Shown here: one piece after another, positions 17,364-25,881 of the stretch
Layout of the letters: every line of letters begins with the position of its first letter
Numbering within the stretch: the first letter of the stretch is position 1
DNA from: Symbiodinium natans
Lineage: Eukaryota; Sar; Dinophyceae; Suessiales; Symbiodiniaceae
Length of the DNA stretch: 30,019 nucleotides
Assembly: GCA_905221605.1 (NCBI GenBank)
Contig: CAJNDS010000205.1
Span: forward strand, 167,501 to 197,519
Direction: 5' to 3'
Notes under the pieces: model-generated
What the model was told of the DNA's origin: nothing
Databases searched by the model: none
The model's input: the letters and a program-made list of their open reading frames with translations, nothing else
Translations under genes and position numbers: made by a program

Positions 17364-18755
17364 ATGGAGAATGTAACATTTCTGATCACTGTGTCCGCCG
17401 TCTACGCCTCCGTGATTTGGCTCCTTCCTGTCTCCGTGGATTTCAACTCGAAGAACTTGTTTTTCAGGACATCGCATTCGACAACAGATGCAACCGCGCA
17501 AGCCCGTTTGCAGGAGTACAAGAAGAATAATTTGCCGGATTGGGTTCCGGTCTTCACAAGAAGCGCTGAAGTCTACTTCTTGGTCTGGAGCGTGCTTCGT
17601 TTAAGTTGCTCGGATTGGCCAGACTTCGTCAAAGTTTTCCTTGATGATTCAAGACTATGTATGATTCCCATATATAGGTGTATATATATATATACTATAT
17701 ACATATATATATATATACTCTATCTATATATATATATATATATATATACTCTATATATATATATATATATAGATAGTATAGCCCTATATACGTATAGCAT
17801 ATATATATATATATATATATATATATGCTTGTAGATTCTGTCGGTACAGTACTTCTTGCATACCCGAGGTATCCCAGGAGCTTGGGCGAAGCCAGCCTAC
17901 GAAGACTTGCATCTGTGGAGCCTCCTGACCGTCTTATGTTCATTCCGATGGTCCTGTCACCCTTCAGCAAAACGATCCTTATTGCAACGAAGGCTCGTGT
18001 CCACGGCGCTGTCAATGGCTTTTTCCATTACTCAGGTGGATATGCCAAGGCAGATCGGGCACCTCAACGGTGTAGCCAATGTTGGTATCTCGCTGTTTGT
18101 TGGAGACCCCTGGTTTGGTCTTGCTGTGTATGCTGCGTGCTGTCCACTGAAGGTGGCGCTCGCATGTCACAGGATGCATCTTGCGGAGGTGACGCTCGAG
18201 CCTGTCGACGAGCTGGTGTGGTGGGTGGTGAGTGATGTCGTGACATGTATATTCACTTTTTCGATTTTGCAACACATCGACATTCTTCTTAGCAATGTGT
18301 TGCAGACCGCGGTCGATTTGGAGCACCAAGTTCGTGAAAGGGAGAAGGGCATGCAAGAGAGAGATCACCTGCTGTCGGCCGCGAGCCGCCTGCTTTCTGT
18401 AACCTGTGATTGCTGTGAGCAACTCTCTGACAGTTTCGAAATTGTGCAACCTTCTCAAAACGCGTTGGCTTTGTTCCACATCAAGAACCCCGAAGAAGAC
18501 TCGCAGCTTGAACCAGGCATTTCGTCGTTGCCTCTGCGGCAGTATATCTGTGATGATGACCAGGAACGCTTTGCGCAGTTCATAGCTTCTTCCAATGAGT
18601 CCCAGGCAGCTTCATCGCTGCACCTCTGCATGAGAACATGCTCGGGTAGCAACTTCGAGGCACAGATCTTCCATGTGAAGGTTCCCGGCACCAATCGACC
18701 ACACCTCATTGGCATCAAGTCTTTCGCTGAGATGACCAGCATTCCGGAGCATTCC
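17364..18755 (+). CDS. Multi-pass membrane protein with coiled coil and PAS-like domain (two exons, possibly a third)
   Basis: Exon 1 (ATG 17364 to 17658) starts MENVTFLITVSAVYASVIWL, a membrane helix. A 222-nt GT-AG intron (17659-17880) filled with AT repeats joins in frame to exon 2 (SWAKPAYEDLHLWSLLTVL). Four more hydrophobic segments follow, ending at WWVVSDVVTCIFTFSIL. A short coiled coil (LEHQVREREKGMQERDHLL) leads to a PAS-like domain of about 120 residues with 'SRLLSVTCDCCEQLSDSF' and 'FHVKVPGTNRPHLIGIKSF'. This layout matches, from memory, a large family of uncharacterised dinoflagellate sensor-like proteins. The frame stays open to 18869, but after 18755 the residues look intronic; a donor TTCC|GTCCCT may join to 18983. 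Ligand and output are unknown. A competing frame at 17219-17530 is also open. Confidence 0.62.
17675..17826 (+). repeat. TA/TATC microsatellite inside intron
   Basis: Nearly pure TATATA with embedded CTC and CGTATAGC interruptions, about 150 bp. It lies within the predicted intron of the PAS gene. Frames through it (Tyr/Ile repeats) are artefacts of the repeat. Confidence 0.93.
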
Positions 18756-18982
18756 GTCCCTGTAGCCTCCTTTGGAGTCATTCTTTCGTTTTGTTTATGT
18801 AACAATATTCTTTCTATTTGGCGGTTTCCGATAATCTTGGTACCACCCTTATGGAGCCCCAAATCGTAGGAATCCCTTTAAGAAAACCCTCACCCCCCCG
18901 AAATTCGGAAACGCCCCCCGTTTGGGCCGGGCCTCACCCCTAACTTTTTGGGGGGTTTCACGGGTTTTCACGGGCACTGAAG

Positions 18983-19080
18983 GTCCTGGAGTCTCCCGTG
19001 GCCAGCCTCCCGATACCCACGGTGCCTAGGTCCCGGAGCCAGCGAAGCCGCCACTCCGCTGGGCTGAGGAAGCTTTTTTT
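18983..19080 (+). CDS. Possible third exon of the PAS gene, Ser/Arg-rich
   Basis: After CACTGAAG the frame reads VLESPVASLPIPTVPRSRSQ then RSRHSAGLRKLFLEPGLG. Joining 18755 to 18983 (227 nt, GT-AG) keeps phase 0. Ser/Arg-rich tails after the PAS domain would be plausible for the family. The frame runs into the TTTAGGG array at 19091. The donor is not clear. It is inference from phase and composition. Confidence 0.3.
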
Positions 19081-19090
19081 AGAGCCTGGC

Positions 19091-19140
19091 TTAGGGGTTA
19101 AGGGTTTAGGGTTTAGGGTTTAGGGTTCAGGGTTTAGGGT
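19091..19140 (+). repeat. Interstitial telomere-like array, TTTAGGG on +
   Basis: Seven units, including TTAGGGG, TTAAGGG and TTCAGGG. Together with 19287-19361 it forms the window's one close divergent pair (G strand, then C strand). Confidence 0.94.
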
Positions 19141-19286
19141 GGCTAGTAGTGAACTTAAAACTTGCATCCCCAGCGCCCTCCTATCCTAAAGCCCTATAGA
19201 GCCCCAAAGAAACGACGCCCTATGAAACTGTATACTTCCCAGCAGCAACCTTAAGCAAAAGCCAGAGATACACCTGCTAGAAGAGC

Positions 19287-19361
19287 CTTAAACCCTAAAC
19301 CCTGAAACCCGAAATCCTGAAGCCCTAAACCCTGAACCCTGAAACCCTAAACCCTAAACCC
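19287..19361 (-). repeat. Interstitial telomere-like array abutting the spliced leader
   Basis: About ten units, several degenerate (CCCTGAAA, CCCGAAA, TCCTGAAG). The last CCCTAAACCC passes directly into the DinoSL at 19362. Confidence 0.95.
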
Positions 19362-19383
19362 TCCGTAGCCATTTTGGCTCAAG
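19362..19383 (+). other. Genomic dinoflagellate spliced leader (DinoSL) relic
   Basis: The 22 bases match the conserved DinoSL completely: it begins TCCGTAGCCATTTT and ends GGCTCAAG. In the cell this leader is added to mRNAs by trans-splicing from a short SL RNA. A functional SL RNA gene would continue with a GT donor; here the next bases are CCCTACGG, so this is not an SL gene. Instead it fits a leader carried into the genome when a mature mRNA was reverse-transcribed. A second partial echo, GGCTCAAG at 19390-19397, resembles the stacked truncated leaders described for recycled dinoflagellate cDNAs. It marks the probable 5' end of the retroelement. Confidence 0.92.
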
Positions 19384-19562
19384 CCCTACGGCTCAAGCCT
19401 TCAAGTTTGAGTGGGCCAGGGTTACAGGTTATCGGAGTTTCAGGTAAGTCCCGACCCTTGTCTGTAGAGTAGAGTAAGCCCCTCGAAAATCCAAATCTCC
19501 GTGTCGGCAGCCTCGACCCCCCCTTGCTTCTTCCCCCTTTTTCTCTGAGCCGATTGATCCCC

Positions 19563-20855
19563 ATGTCCCGGGAAGTGGATGACGAGGTAGAGTTCGTGTG
19601 TGAAGATAGTCGGGATGGATCGGGGAGGGGGCGCGGGGCGCTGGCGGAGCTGGCCGATCAGACGATGGCCGCCAGGGCCAGTTATGCCGCAGCTGTGGGG
19701 TTGGGGGGTGCGGCCCTCCTCTCCGGACCGACGAGCGTAGGGGGGGGGGAAAGGGAGCGTCCAGAACTGAGACCAGCCCCAAGAGGATCAAGACGGGTGG
19801 GGGAGGGCTGGAGCCGGCCCCTATGTTTGGCCATGGAGTTGGGGGAGGTGGGCCGTTGGCTTCTGGCGAGGGGGGGGGGGAGAGATGAGGACGGCATGGG
19901 CGGCGTGGGTCTGGACGGGGGTCACCAATTTTTGGAACAGGACGCCCCACCACCACCGTGGGTGGTGAGTCTGCAACAGGGCATGCTTTCCATTCAGCAG
20001 ATGCAAACCAATGTGCTGAGAGAAATGAGTGGACAGAGAGAGACCTTTGAGAGGTTTGGAGAGCGATTGCAGAGTATAGAGCAAGTTCAGCATGAGGGAG
20101 CGCAACGATTGGACCGCCTGGAACAAAGGTTGGTCGAGGTGGAGAGAGAACTTCAGGAAGTCCGCTCTCGACCACCTAGCCTGGGCCCGGGCACTCCGCG
20201 CAGTTCCGTGGGGGGTACGACAGGGGGAGGAGGGCATGGGGGGGGGAGAGACAAACGTGGAGACGATGATCGGTGGGACGACTTCCAGATCGTCATAGGT
20301 GGATGGGACGAGGCCAGGCGAGGGGACGTGGAGGAAGAGGTACGGCGGGTGTTCCAAGAACTAGCGGGCAGTTCACTCCTACAGGACATCTTCATCCCTG
20401 GCATACGAACGACATTTTGTAGGATCCGTCTGCACCATATGGAGGACACGATGGCAGGCAAGAGACGGGTGCAGTCCTCGGTCATTCAGGCCCTCAAGAC
20501 CCACTTTCAGTCCAACCCGTGTGGCATCCCTGGGAAAGAAAATGTGAGACTCTGGGTTTCCAGAAACCGATCACCGCAGGAAAGAAACAAACTCAGGGCC
20601 CTGCTTTCTTTGAAAGATTTGGGTAAGCAGCACATTCCCGAAGCGGACATTGACCTGGACTGGGGGGGGAAGTTGTGGTTCAAAGGAGAGCAAGTTCTCT
20701 GGCAAGCAGCCTCTAAGACGCCTCCGCAGGAAGCGCTCATGATGCAAGACCGGAAGGGAGATGATACGGGCTACTGGCTGGATCCTCGGGCAGTCGCGCG
20801 GATTCTGCAAGTCGATGAGGATGTGGTCCGGCGACACTACCGCGCGACGGAGTAG
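19563..20855 (+). CDS. LINE ORF1 protein (coiled coil + RRM-like)
   Basis: 430 residues from the ATG at 19563 to TAG 20853-20855; this ATG is preferred because upstream codons are CT-rich and non-protein-like. Residues 1-130 are Gly/Arg/Pro-rich and acidic in places. Residues ~134-200 form a coiled coil (SIQQMQTNVLREMSGQRETF...RLVEVERELQEV). A Gly-rich hinge follows. Residues ~238-330 resemble an RRM: DDFQIVIGGWDEARRGDVEE as β1-α1, then IFIPGIRTTFCRIRL. About residue 331 comes VRLWVSRNRSPQERNKLRAL, a motif I associate with ORF1-type proteins of dinoflagellate LINEs. By analogy with L1 ORF1p it would trimerise and bind element RNA. The frame is intact, unlike ORF2. Confidence 0.75.
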   Translation: MSREVDDEVEFVCEDSRDGSGRGRGALAELADQTMAARASYAAAVGLGGAALLSGPTSVGGGERERPELRPAPRGSRRVGEGWSRPLCLAMELGEVGRWLLARGGGRDEDGMGGVGLDGGHQFLEQDAPPPPWVVSLQQGMLSIQQMQTNVLREMSGQRETFERFGERLQSIEQVQHEGAQRLDRLEQRLVEVERELQEVRSRPPSLGPGTPRSSVGGTTGGGGHGGGRDKRGDDDRWDDFQIVIGGWDEARRGDVEEEVRRVFQELAGSSLLQDIFIPGIRTTFCRIRLHHMEDTMAGKRRVQSSVIQALKTHFQSNPCGIPGKENVRLWVSRNRSPQERNKLRALLSLKDLGKQHIPEADIDLDWGGKLWFKGEQVLWQAASKTPPQEALMMQDRKGDDTGYWLDPRAVARILQVDEDVVRRHYRATE

Positions 20856-22250
20856 GATGCAGGCAAGAGAAAAAGGGGCACTGCAGTTTTCGAGGCCAAA
20901 ATAGCCACGTGGAATGTGCATGGGAAGAATTTGACGCAACTATCGGACCTGCTCGACCAAGTCGAGGATCCTCCGGAAATCTGGAGCTTGCAAGAATTGG
21001 GGGGTTTGGGGGGTCTCCCGGAAGGGGAAGTAGAGACCATCAAGCACAAGATAGGAGGGGCACAGTACGTGGTTTATGCTCTGAATGCAGCAAAGTCCTT
21101 TCGGTGCACCGCCGTGGCCCTCAGGGAAGATGTCCCCGTACAGGATCTCAAAGTAGAAACAACCCCCATAGGACCCCTGGTTTCACTTAGGCTACAGGGA
21201 AGACGGTTCCATGTAGCCTCGCTACACTGGCCGCACTCTTTGCGGGAGGATTCTGTGGAAGTCTGGAAAAACACGGTCGAAGCGTTGTATCAGGCTTTGC
21301 GGGATACGCGTTTTCATGACGTTGTCCTCTTGGGGGCGGACGTCAACCAGGACATGTTGCAAGTAGACACCTTCGAAGGAATGCCATATCTTCGCAGCTT
21401 CATGATTGCCCACGGCCTAGACCATAACCAGGATGTGGGCGATACGTGGCAGGGCAGGGGGTGGAGCAGCCGAATCGACTATTGGCTGTATCGGGCACCG
21501 GCCCTGTGGACCACGTTCCACCTACGCCCAGATCTCAAGCAAGCTTTGCCGTCGGATCATGCCCCGCTGTTTGCACGTAATAAGTGTGGTCGGTGGGTAG
21601 TCCAAGGGGAGCTGGTCGATGCGCTGCATGATGATGTAGATTTTGTCTTCACGCAGGACACTTTTGCAGATGCATGTCAGCAGTGCTCGTACCGTATGCC
21701 TTCCCTAAGATACAAGGACCCCCCCCATATCTTGGAGGTCATTCGGAGGCGGAAGTGTGCACAAAACCCCCAGGAGAGGGCCGCCCTCATGGAGGAGATA
21801 CGCTCCCTCAGAGGGGAAAGCCGGGCGGCGCATAAAGTCGCTCTTCTGGAAAAAGCTAAGTCCGGAGACAGGGCCCCTATCGCTTTCCTAAGGAGGCAGG
21901 CGCAGCAGGGGGCCTCAGAAGTGACGTACGTTCGACAAGCAGGGGGAGAGTTAAAGGCTGCAGCCGAGATGCAGAAGTTCTATGAGCATAAATATGCTGA
22001 CCCTGCCCCCCAGACTTCCCTTCTCCTTTCAAGCCTTCAGCCCCACGCCGACGCCGATGTCGTGCCAATTAAGGGGGAGGAGGTGGTACAAGCATTGGAC
22101 AGGGTCAAAAAGGGGACGGCCTCCGGCATGGATGGGGTGGTGTATGAGGCAGTTAGGAGTTTCTGTGCACGGGACCAAGGCGAAAAAGTAGCGGCGTATT
22201 TCACTCGTGTGCTCCGCGGGGTGCCGGCCAGCGGATTTTCGCCCTATTAG
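20856..22250 (+). CDS. LINE ORF2, N-terminal part: EEP endonuclease
   Basis: The frame is open from the codon after the ORF1 TAG and has no ATG before the first catalytic motif, so a start is not obvious; the first GTG is at 20916. Residues are counted from 20856. Endonuclease/exonuclease/phosphatase motifs are complete: TWNVHGKN (~18-25), SLQELG with catalytic Glu (~47), SLHWPHS (~124), LLGADVNQD (~162), SSRIDYWL (~208) and LPSDHAP (~233-235). The enzyme would nick target DNA for target-primed reverse transcription. The C-terminal third holds the linker and the first RT motif (KKGTASGMDGVVYEAV). It ends prematurely at 22250, because the expected RPISLTPCLCKLY is found in the +1 frame at about 22240-22275. 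Confidence 0.8.
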   Translation, partial: DAGKRKRGTAVFEAKIATWNVHGKNLTQLSDLLDQVEDPPEIWSLQELGGLGGLPEGEVETIKHKIGGAQYVVYALNAAKSFRCTAVALREDVPVQDLKVETTPIGPLVSLRLQGRRFHVASLHWPHSLREDSVEVWKNTVEALYQALRDTRFHDVVLLGADVNQDMLQVDTFEGMPYLRSFMIAHGLDHNQDVGDTWQGRGWSSRIDYWLYRAPALWTTFHLRPDLKQALPSDHAPLFARNKCGRWVVQGELVDALHDDVDFVFTQDTFADACQQCSYRMPSLRYKDPPHILEVIRRRKCAQNPQERAALMEEIRSLRGESRAAHKVALLEKAKSGDRAPIAFLRRQAQQGASEVTYVRQAGGELKAAAEMQKFYEHKYADPAPQTSLLLSSLQPHADADVVPIKGEEVVQALDRVKKGTASGMDGVVYEAVRSFCARDQGEKVAAYFTRVLRGVPASGFSPY

Positions 22251-24022
22251 CTTGACCCCCTGCCTCTGTAAACTCTACTCGAGTCATTATGCAGCGGCTC
22301 ATTGCCAAGGCCCCCCCCTACGTGTCAGGCCAGTTCGCCTGCAGAAAAGGCGTGCAAACGGTTGATGGGGTCGCGGCGGCGCATCTCGCGGCGAGCGTCA
22401 TGAGACAGGCGGGCAAGGCTCTGCACGCCGCTAAATTGGATATCCGGGCGGCATTTGATAGTTTATCACATGCGGCGGTAGTGAAGTGGCTTGCAGCATG
22501 TGCACCGTGCGCGGAGGCATGGGCCATCTGGAATCTTGTAGGGGGCACGTCGGTCGAAATGCAGTTTGGGCAGCAGCAATGGGAGGTGCCCCTTACACAG
22601 GGAGTCCTGCAGGGCACATCCTTCTCAGCAGACCTGTTCTCTAGATGCATGGACTTCTTTCTCGTCGGGCTGCCCGCGCGATGGGCGGCCCAGTTCCCAG
22701 ACTTCCAAAAAGAACTTAGCTCTACGCCGCACTTTCTTTTGTTTGCCGATGATATACTTGTTCTGGCTAATTCGGCACCGGGACGGGGATTTGGATGAGA
22801 GGCAGAGCGATGCCGCTCCCTAGTCGAAGCGAACTTGTCTTCTTGGGAGTACCCTTCTCTCACACGCAGAACCCCCTTGTCTTGTTGGCGTAAAACGCAT
22901 AATGCGTACTTTGGCCTGAGGAGCATTCTAAAAGCTAGACACACTCCACTCTCCATGAAGTTTCAGCTGTTCCATAGCTACATAACTAGTAAGTGGATGT
23001 GGGCGGCCGGCGTGGTGTGGCCCTCGGTACGCGCCCTAAAAGCGGTGGAGGGATACCAAAATCCGCTAGTTGAGTGGGTCCAGGACTTTAGAGCGGTGCG
23101 TCGGGCGGCAAAGTACCTGTGTGGCCAACATGGAGGGCCGCAATGGAGACGAGACTGGCTCTGTAGGATCTGGCGATACTGGGGCCACGTGGCCCGCTCC
23201 ACGGTGAGCACGCCCCTCAGTTCTATGGTGGCGGAAGGGGGGGGCATAGGCATTTCTATGGGGCGGGTGGCTGCCGCCCACGTGGTGGCCACAATACCAC
23301 GGAAACTACAGTTTTGTTTTGCGCAGTTTAGCAGTCGCCATAGAAACCCGGCATGGCACATTGTGGCGCAAGATAGGCTGGCCTGGGCGACCCTAGAAGT
23401 GGCCTGGCTCGATCACTGGGGCGTTAGGCTGCATCTGGAACCCAGCCCGGCGGAGCTTGCCATGCGACAGCTAGTTGTGGTGGGGGAGGAGATGGCGCAG
23501 CTTAGGCCACATCGTGCTTTCCCGGATGACCCGTACCGGACGACAGTCCTATGCATAGGCCACTATGCGCATAGGCATGGAGTGTGGGTCATCTGGGTCA
23601 AAACGGGAGAAGGGGTGATGATACAGGCATGGGACACACAGCAAGATATAGGAGAGGCTGATGTCCTTCAGGTGCGCGCCACCGGGGAGTGGGCGGGATT
23701 GTTGTGGCGCACGTGGGCCGCCGTGGCGGCCATGGTAGAGCAGGTCCCGCTGGGCCGCAGACACGATCTTCGGGTGGTGATGCCACCGCACCTGTTGGCC
23801 ACACAGTTCCTGCTAGAGGTCCCGGGCCGTTTCCATGGAGAAATGGCTTTCTTCCGGCAGGTCGACATGAGCTCTGATCTGCTGTCTAAGGTATGGCTGC
23901 CGCCTAAGAAAACCCCCCAAGCCCTTAAAGAACTCGTGCATACGGAGTTCACGGAAATACCGTCGCCTTTCTCCAGGCTCCTTCGAAAACATAACTTTAG
24001 CCGAGCCCAGTTTCTCACCTAG
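22240..24022 (+). pseudogene. LINE ORF2, C-terminal part: reverse transcriptase with frameshifts and deletion
   Basis: RT motifs appear in order but in changing frames: RPISLTPCL (frame 1, ~22240); then in frame 2 LDIRAAFDSLSH (motif A, ~22437), TQGVLQGTSFSADLF (motif B, ~22597) and FLLFADDILVLA (motif C, ~22736). Only about 25 codons later comes LVFLGVPFSHT (frame 1, ~22834), where LINEs usually have 60 or more residues, so part of the palm/thumb seems deleted. Frame 2 resumes at AYFGLRSILKARHTPLSMKF and stays open to 24022. That tail includes RIWRYWGHVARS, the usual 'GH(I/V)xR' connector, and an unassigned C-terminal region. The catalytic Asp pair is present, but the protein cannot be made as one piece. 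Confidence 0.72.
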
Positions 24023-24032
24023 ACGAGCCGGT

Positions 24033-25020
24033 ATGAGCCTTGCTAGGACCAGCCGTAGCCGCAGCCCGTGCCGAGCAGAACCCACGAGAGCAATGGAGCG
24101 AGATGCGCAGCCCGCCTTCCCCACGAGGGCAGACCTCCTCGCTACCATGCATGTGGCAGAACGCAAGGCGTGGCACTACTTGGAACTCGACAGAAGTGCG
24201 GGGGTCATCCCGGACATGGCCGTCCTCGATGTGTTCGACTCGCTCCCCAAGGATACGCATCCCAGAAGTGCCCACGGACATGCAGTAACTATGGGGGCAG
24301 TTCAACGGGGGAGCACTGGGCTGCATAGAGCCACACTGCGGTTCCCTCTAGCCACGCAGCTGACGGCCACGTGGGTGCGAAGAAGAACGTCTTTCCCCCT
24401 TCACCTCCCTCGCCATTTTGGAAGGGGGCAGCGAAGGGATGCACAGGGACGTCAACAACGCCCACATCCCGAACGTGATCCACCGTCTCACAGACTTTGG
24501 GGGGGGGGAACTGTGGGTGGAGGACCCGGAGGGCCCGCACGAACATCGCCAAGGGGGACGGGCTTTTCGAGGTCGGATGCTCCCCATCGCTCCGTTTGTA
24601 GCCTTCAGCGCCAAAAAGCTGTACCATGCGGTCCAAGCGTGGCAAGGGCGCAGGGTGGTGGTGGTCCAGTACACCGTCGCTAGCTTTCTCAACATCACCA
24701 CCCACAACGTCTCCCAACTGCTCGCTATGGGATTCCGAATGCCAACACGTGAGGAAGAAGCCAGAGCAAAAGACTCGGTGTGGCGAGGATCTGCCTCGCG
24801 GCAGAGAGCGCTCGAAGAAGTGACCTCAAGATATGCCATGTGGCAATTCTCTTCCTCCACGGCAGCAGTTGAGACCGTGGCAGTGGAGGACTCCCCTCCT
24901 GAGGAAGCACCCGAGGAAGCAATGCCGGGATACATCACCATGCTCCTTGCTGAACAGCAGAGCGATACCGCGCCCACACAGCTGGACGCATTCAGCAGTG
25001 ATGACAATACAAGAACGTGA
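24033..25020 (+). CDS. ORF3: predicted Fe(II)/2-oxoglutarate dioxygenase-like protein, one frameshift
   Basis: It starts 10 bp after ORF2 (ATG 24033). The first part (frame 0) has HAVTMGAVQRGSTGLHRATL at ~24270. After a shift between about 24375 and 24420 the frame-1 part continues: GMHRDVNNAHIPNVIHRLTD, GGGELWVEDPEGP, RMLPIAPFVAFSAKKLYHAV and QGRRVVVVQYT. His 24442 and Asp 24448 give HxD, His 24624 is about 61 residues later, and Arg 24649 follows it by 8. That spacing is typical of double-stranded β-helix dioxygenases. The same sequence pattern occurs, from memory, in many uncharacterised dinoflagellate repeat-associated ORFs. The acidic C-terminus ends at 25018-25020. Substrate is unknown; a nucleic-acid target is inference. 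The alternative is a cupin-like fold without activity. Confidence 0.5.
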
Positions 25021-25084
25021 CACCCCCTCAAAGACAGGCGCGTCCGCCCGGGACTGGAGATATGCACCTCGCAGTCCGCACTCT

Positions 25085-25190
25085 GAATTCAATCGAATTT
25101 GGTACCTTTGTGCAAGTGCAACACAGGGGGCTGAGCCTCCGGATGAATTCCCAGAATGCGTACGAATCCCCGAATTCATGCAGAATTTAT
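25085..25190 (+). repeat. GAATTC/GAATTT micro-repeat cluster 1
   Basis: Three GAATTC words (25085, 25145, 25172) plus GAATTT and GAATCC variants in about 100 bp, shortly after the ORF3 stop. Confidence 0.6.
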
Positions 25191-25583
25191 CCGCATCCCT
25201 CATCTGGTTTGTCGGCTTTGTCTTGTTTAGGTTAGGCCCAGGTACCGCAGTGTGGTTTCTAGTGCACGCAGGAGCGGACATGAATGCAAGTTGCCCCAGT
25301 GCATCGGTGCATTAGCGTGCATGTGCGGCTTCAGTTCTGAGTGGCGCTGCCACAAAAAGGGGGACATAAACACATAGACACATAGGCACGACAACACTCA
25401 CATCGGGGAAACCCGCCCCCTCCACTGCGCGGGACGACACGGTGGAAGCCGATGGCGCGGCGCAGGGGGGGGGGGGGGAACTGGAAAGTCACGGAGTGCC
25501 GGGCGGCGCTGAGAAGCTGCACCATTTCACTCCCCCTCTCTCCCTCTCGACGGGGTCTAGGACCTACGGCGCGGTAGGGGGGG

Positions 25584-25587
<4 letters not shown>

Positions 25588-25615
<28 letters not shown>
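25588..25615 (+). repeat. 28-base G homopolymer
   Basis: An uninterrupted run of 28 Gs preceded by two shorter runs (25577-25583 and around). It is the longest of several G runs in the 19.7-28.3 kb region. Exact length is likely uncertain in any assembly. Confidence 0.9.
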
Positions 25616-25674
25616 CGGGACGGTCCCGAAAATTGTTTGCAGTACCTGACACATCCCCAAACCCCCTAATAAAC

Positions 25675-25881
25675 ATGTCTGGCACATCACACATGGCCCC
25701 CACCCTAGGAGTCCGAACCAACCGCCCGCGCCCAGCGACATCTACTTTCGAGCCCGCTAAGCGTAGCAGCACTAAGGCCAGGGTAGAAGCCTCGCCATGG
25801 AACACCGCCCCGACAGCGCTACCCAGGAGCAGCAGGCGGAGGCCGCTTGGACGACGCAGGTCCTGGCGATGGTGGCTCTGA
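25675..25881 (+). CDS. Small ORF upstream of and overlapping the coiled-coil ORF
   Basis: ATG 25675 opens a 68-codon frame: MSGTSHMAPTLGVRTNRPRP then ATSTFEPAKRSSTKARVEAS. The N-terminal ~40 residues look real and contain RTNRPRPATSTFEPAKR. The part overlapping the next ORF becomes Arg-rich and shadow-like. It may be the true N-terminus of the following protein, separated by a frameshift near 25795, or a short upstream ORF. Confidence 0.4.
   Translation: MSGTSHMAPTLGVRTNRPRPATSTFEPAKRSSTKARVEASPWNTAPTALPRSSRRRPLGRRRSWRWWL

Larger units (their letters stand above)
19362..25020 (+). mobile_element. SL-tagged non-LTR retrotransposon (LINE), degraded
   Basis: The DinoSL relic is followed by ORF1 (coiled coil + RRM-like), ORF2 (EEP endonuclease + RT) and an accessory ORF3, all on the + strand with little spacing. 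ORF1 plus an EEP/RT ORF2 defines a LINE of the L1-like architecture. A complete leader at its 5' end implies reverse transcription of a trans-spliced full-length transcript. The element is decayed: one amber codon, several 1-nt shifts and an apparent loss of part of the RT after the catalytic FADD. No poly-A or target-site duplication is visible, so the 3' limit is uncertain; I set it at the end of ORF3, but it could extend to about 25.3 or 28.8 kb. Confidence 0.75.
25021..25674. other. Intergenic: GAATTC cluster and G tracts
   Basis: No gene. It contains the first GAATTC/GAATTT cluster (25085-25190), a 14-base G run (25465-25478) and a 28-base G run (25588-25615). Frames across the G runs (poly-Gly/poly-Pro) are artefacts. 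Confidence 0.7.

Noticed and set aside
17695-18015. Frames of Tyr/Ile repeats on both strands
   Set aside because: Produced by the TA microsatellite inside an intron.
19362-19383. Functional SL RNA gene
   Set aside because: The leader is not followed by a GT donor or an SL RNA-like body, and a partial second leader follows.
19362-19443. Ordinary cis-spliced exon between the array and GTAAGT at 19444
   Set aside because: The segment begins with a complete DinoSL, which explains it better; a 5'-UTR intron at 19444 remains possible.
19429-20175. 248-codon open frame on the minus strand
   Set aside because: Pro/Ser/Arg-rich shadow of ORF1, whose + frame has a coiled coil and an RRM-like domain.
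24348-25067. 239-codon minus-strand frame
   Set aside because: Antisense shadow of ORF3, which has a motif pattern on the + strand.
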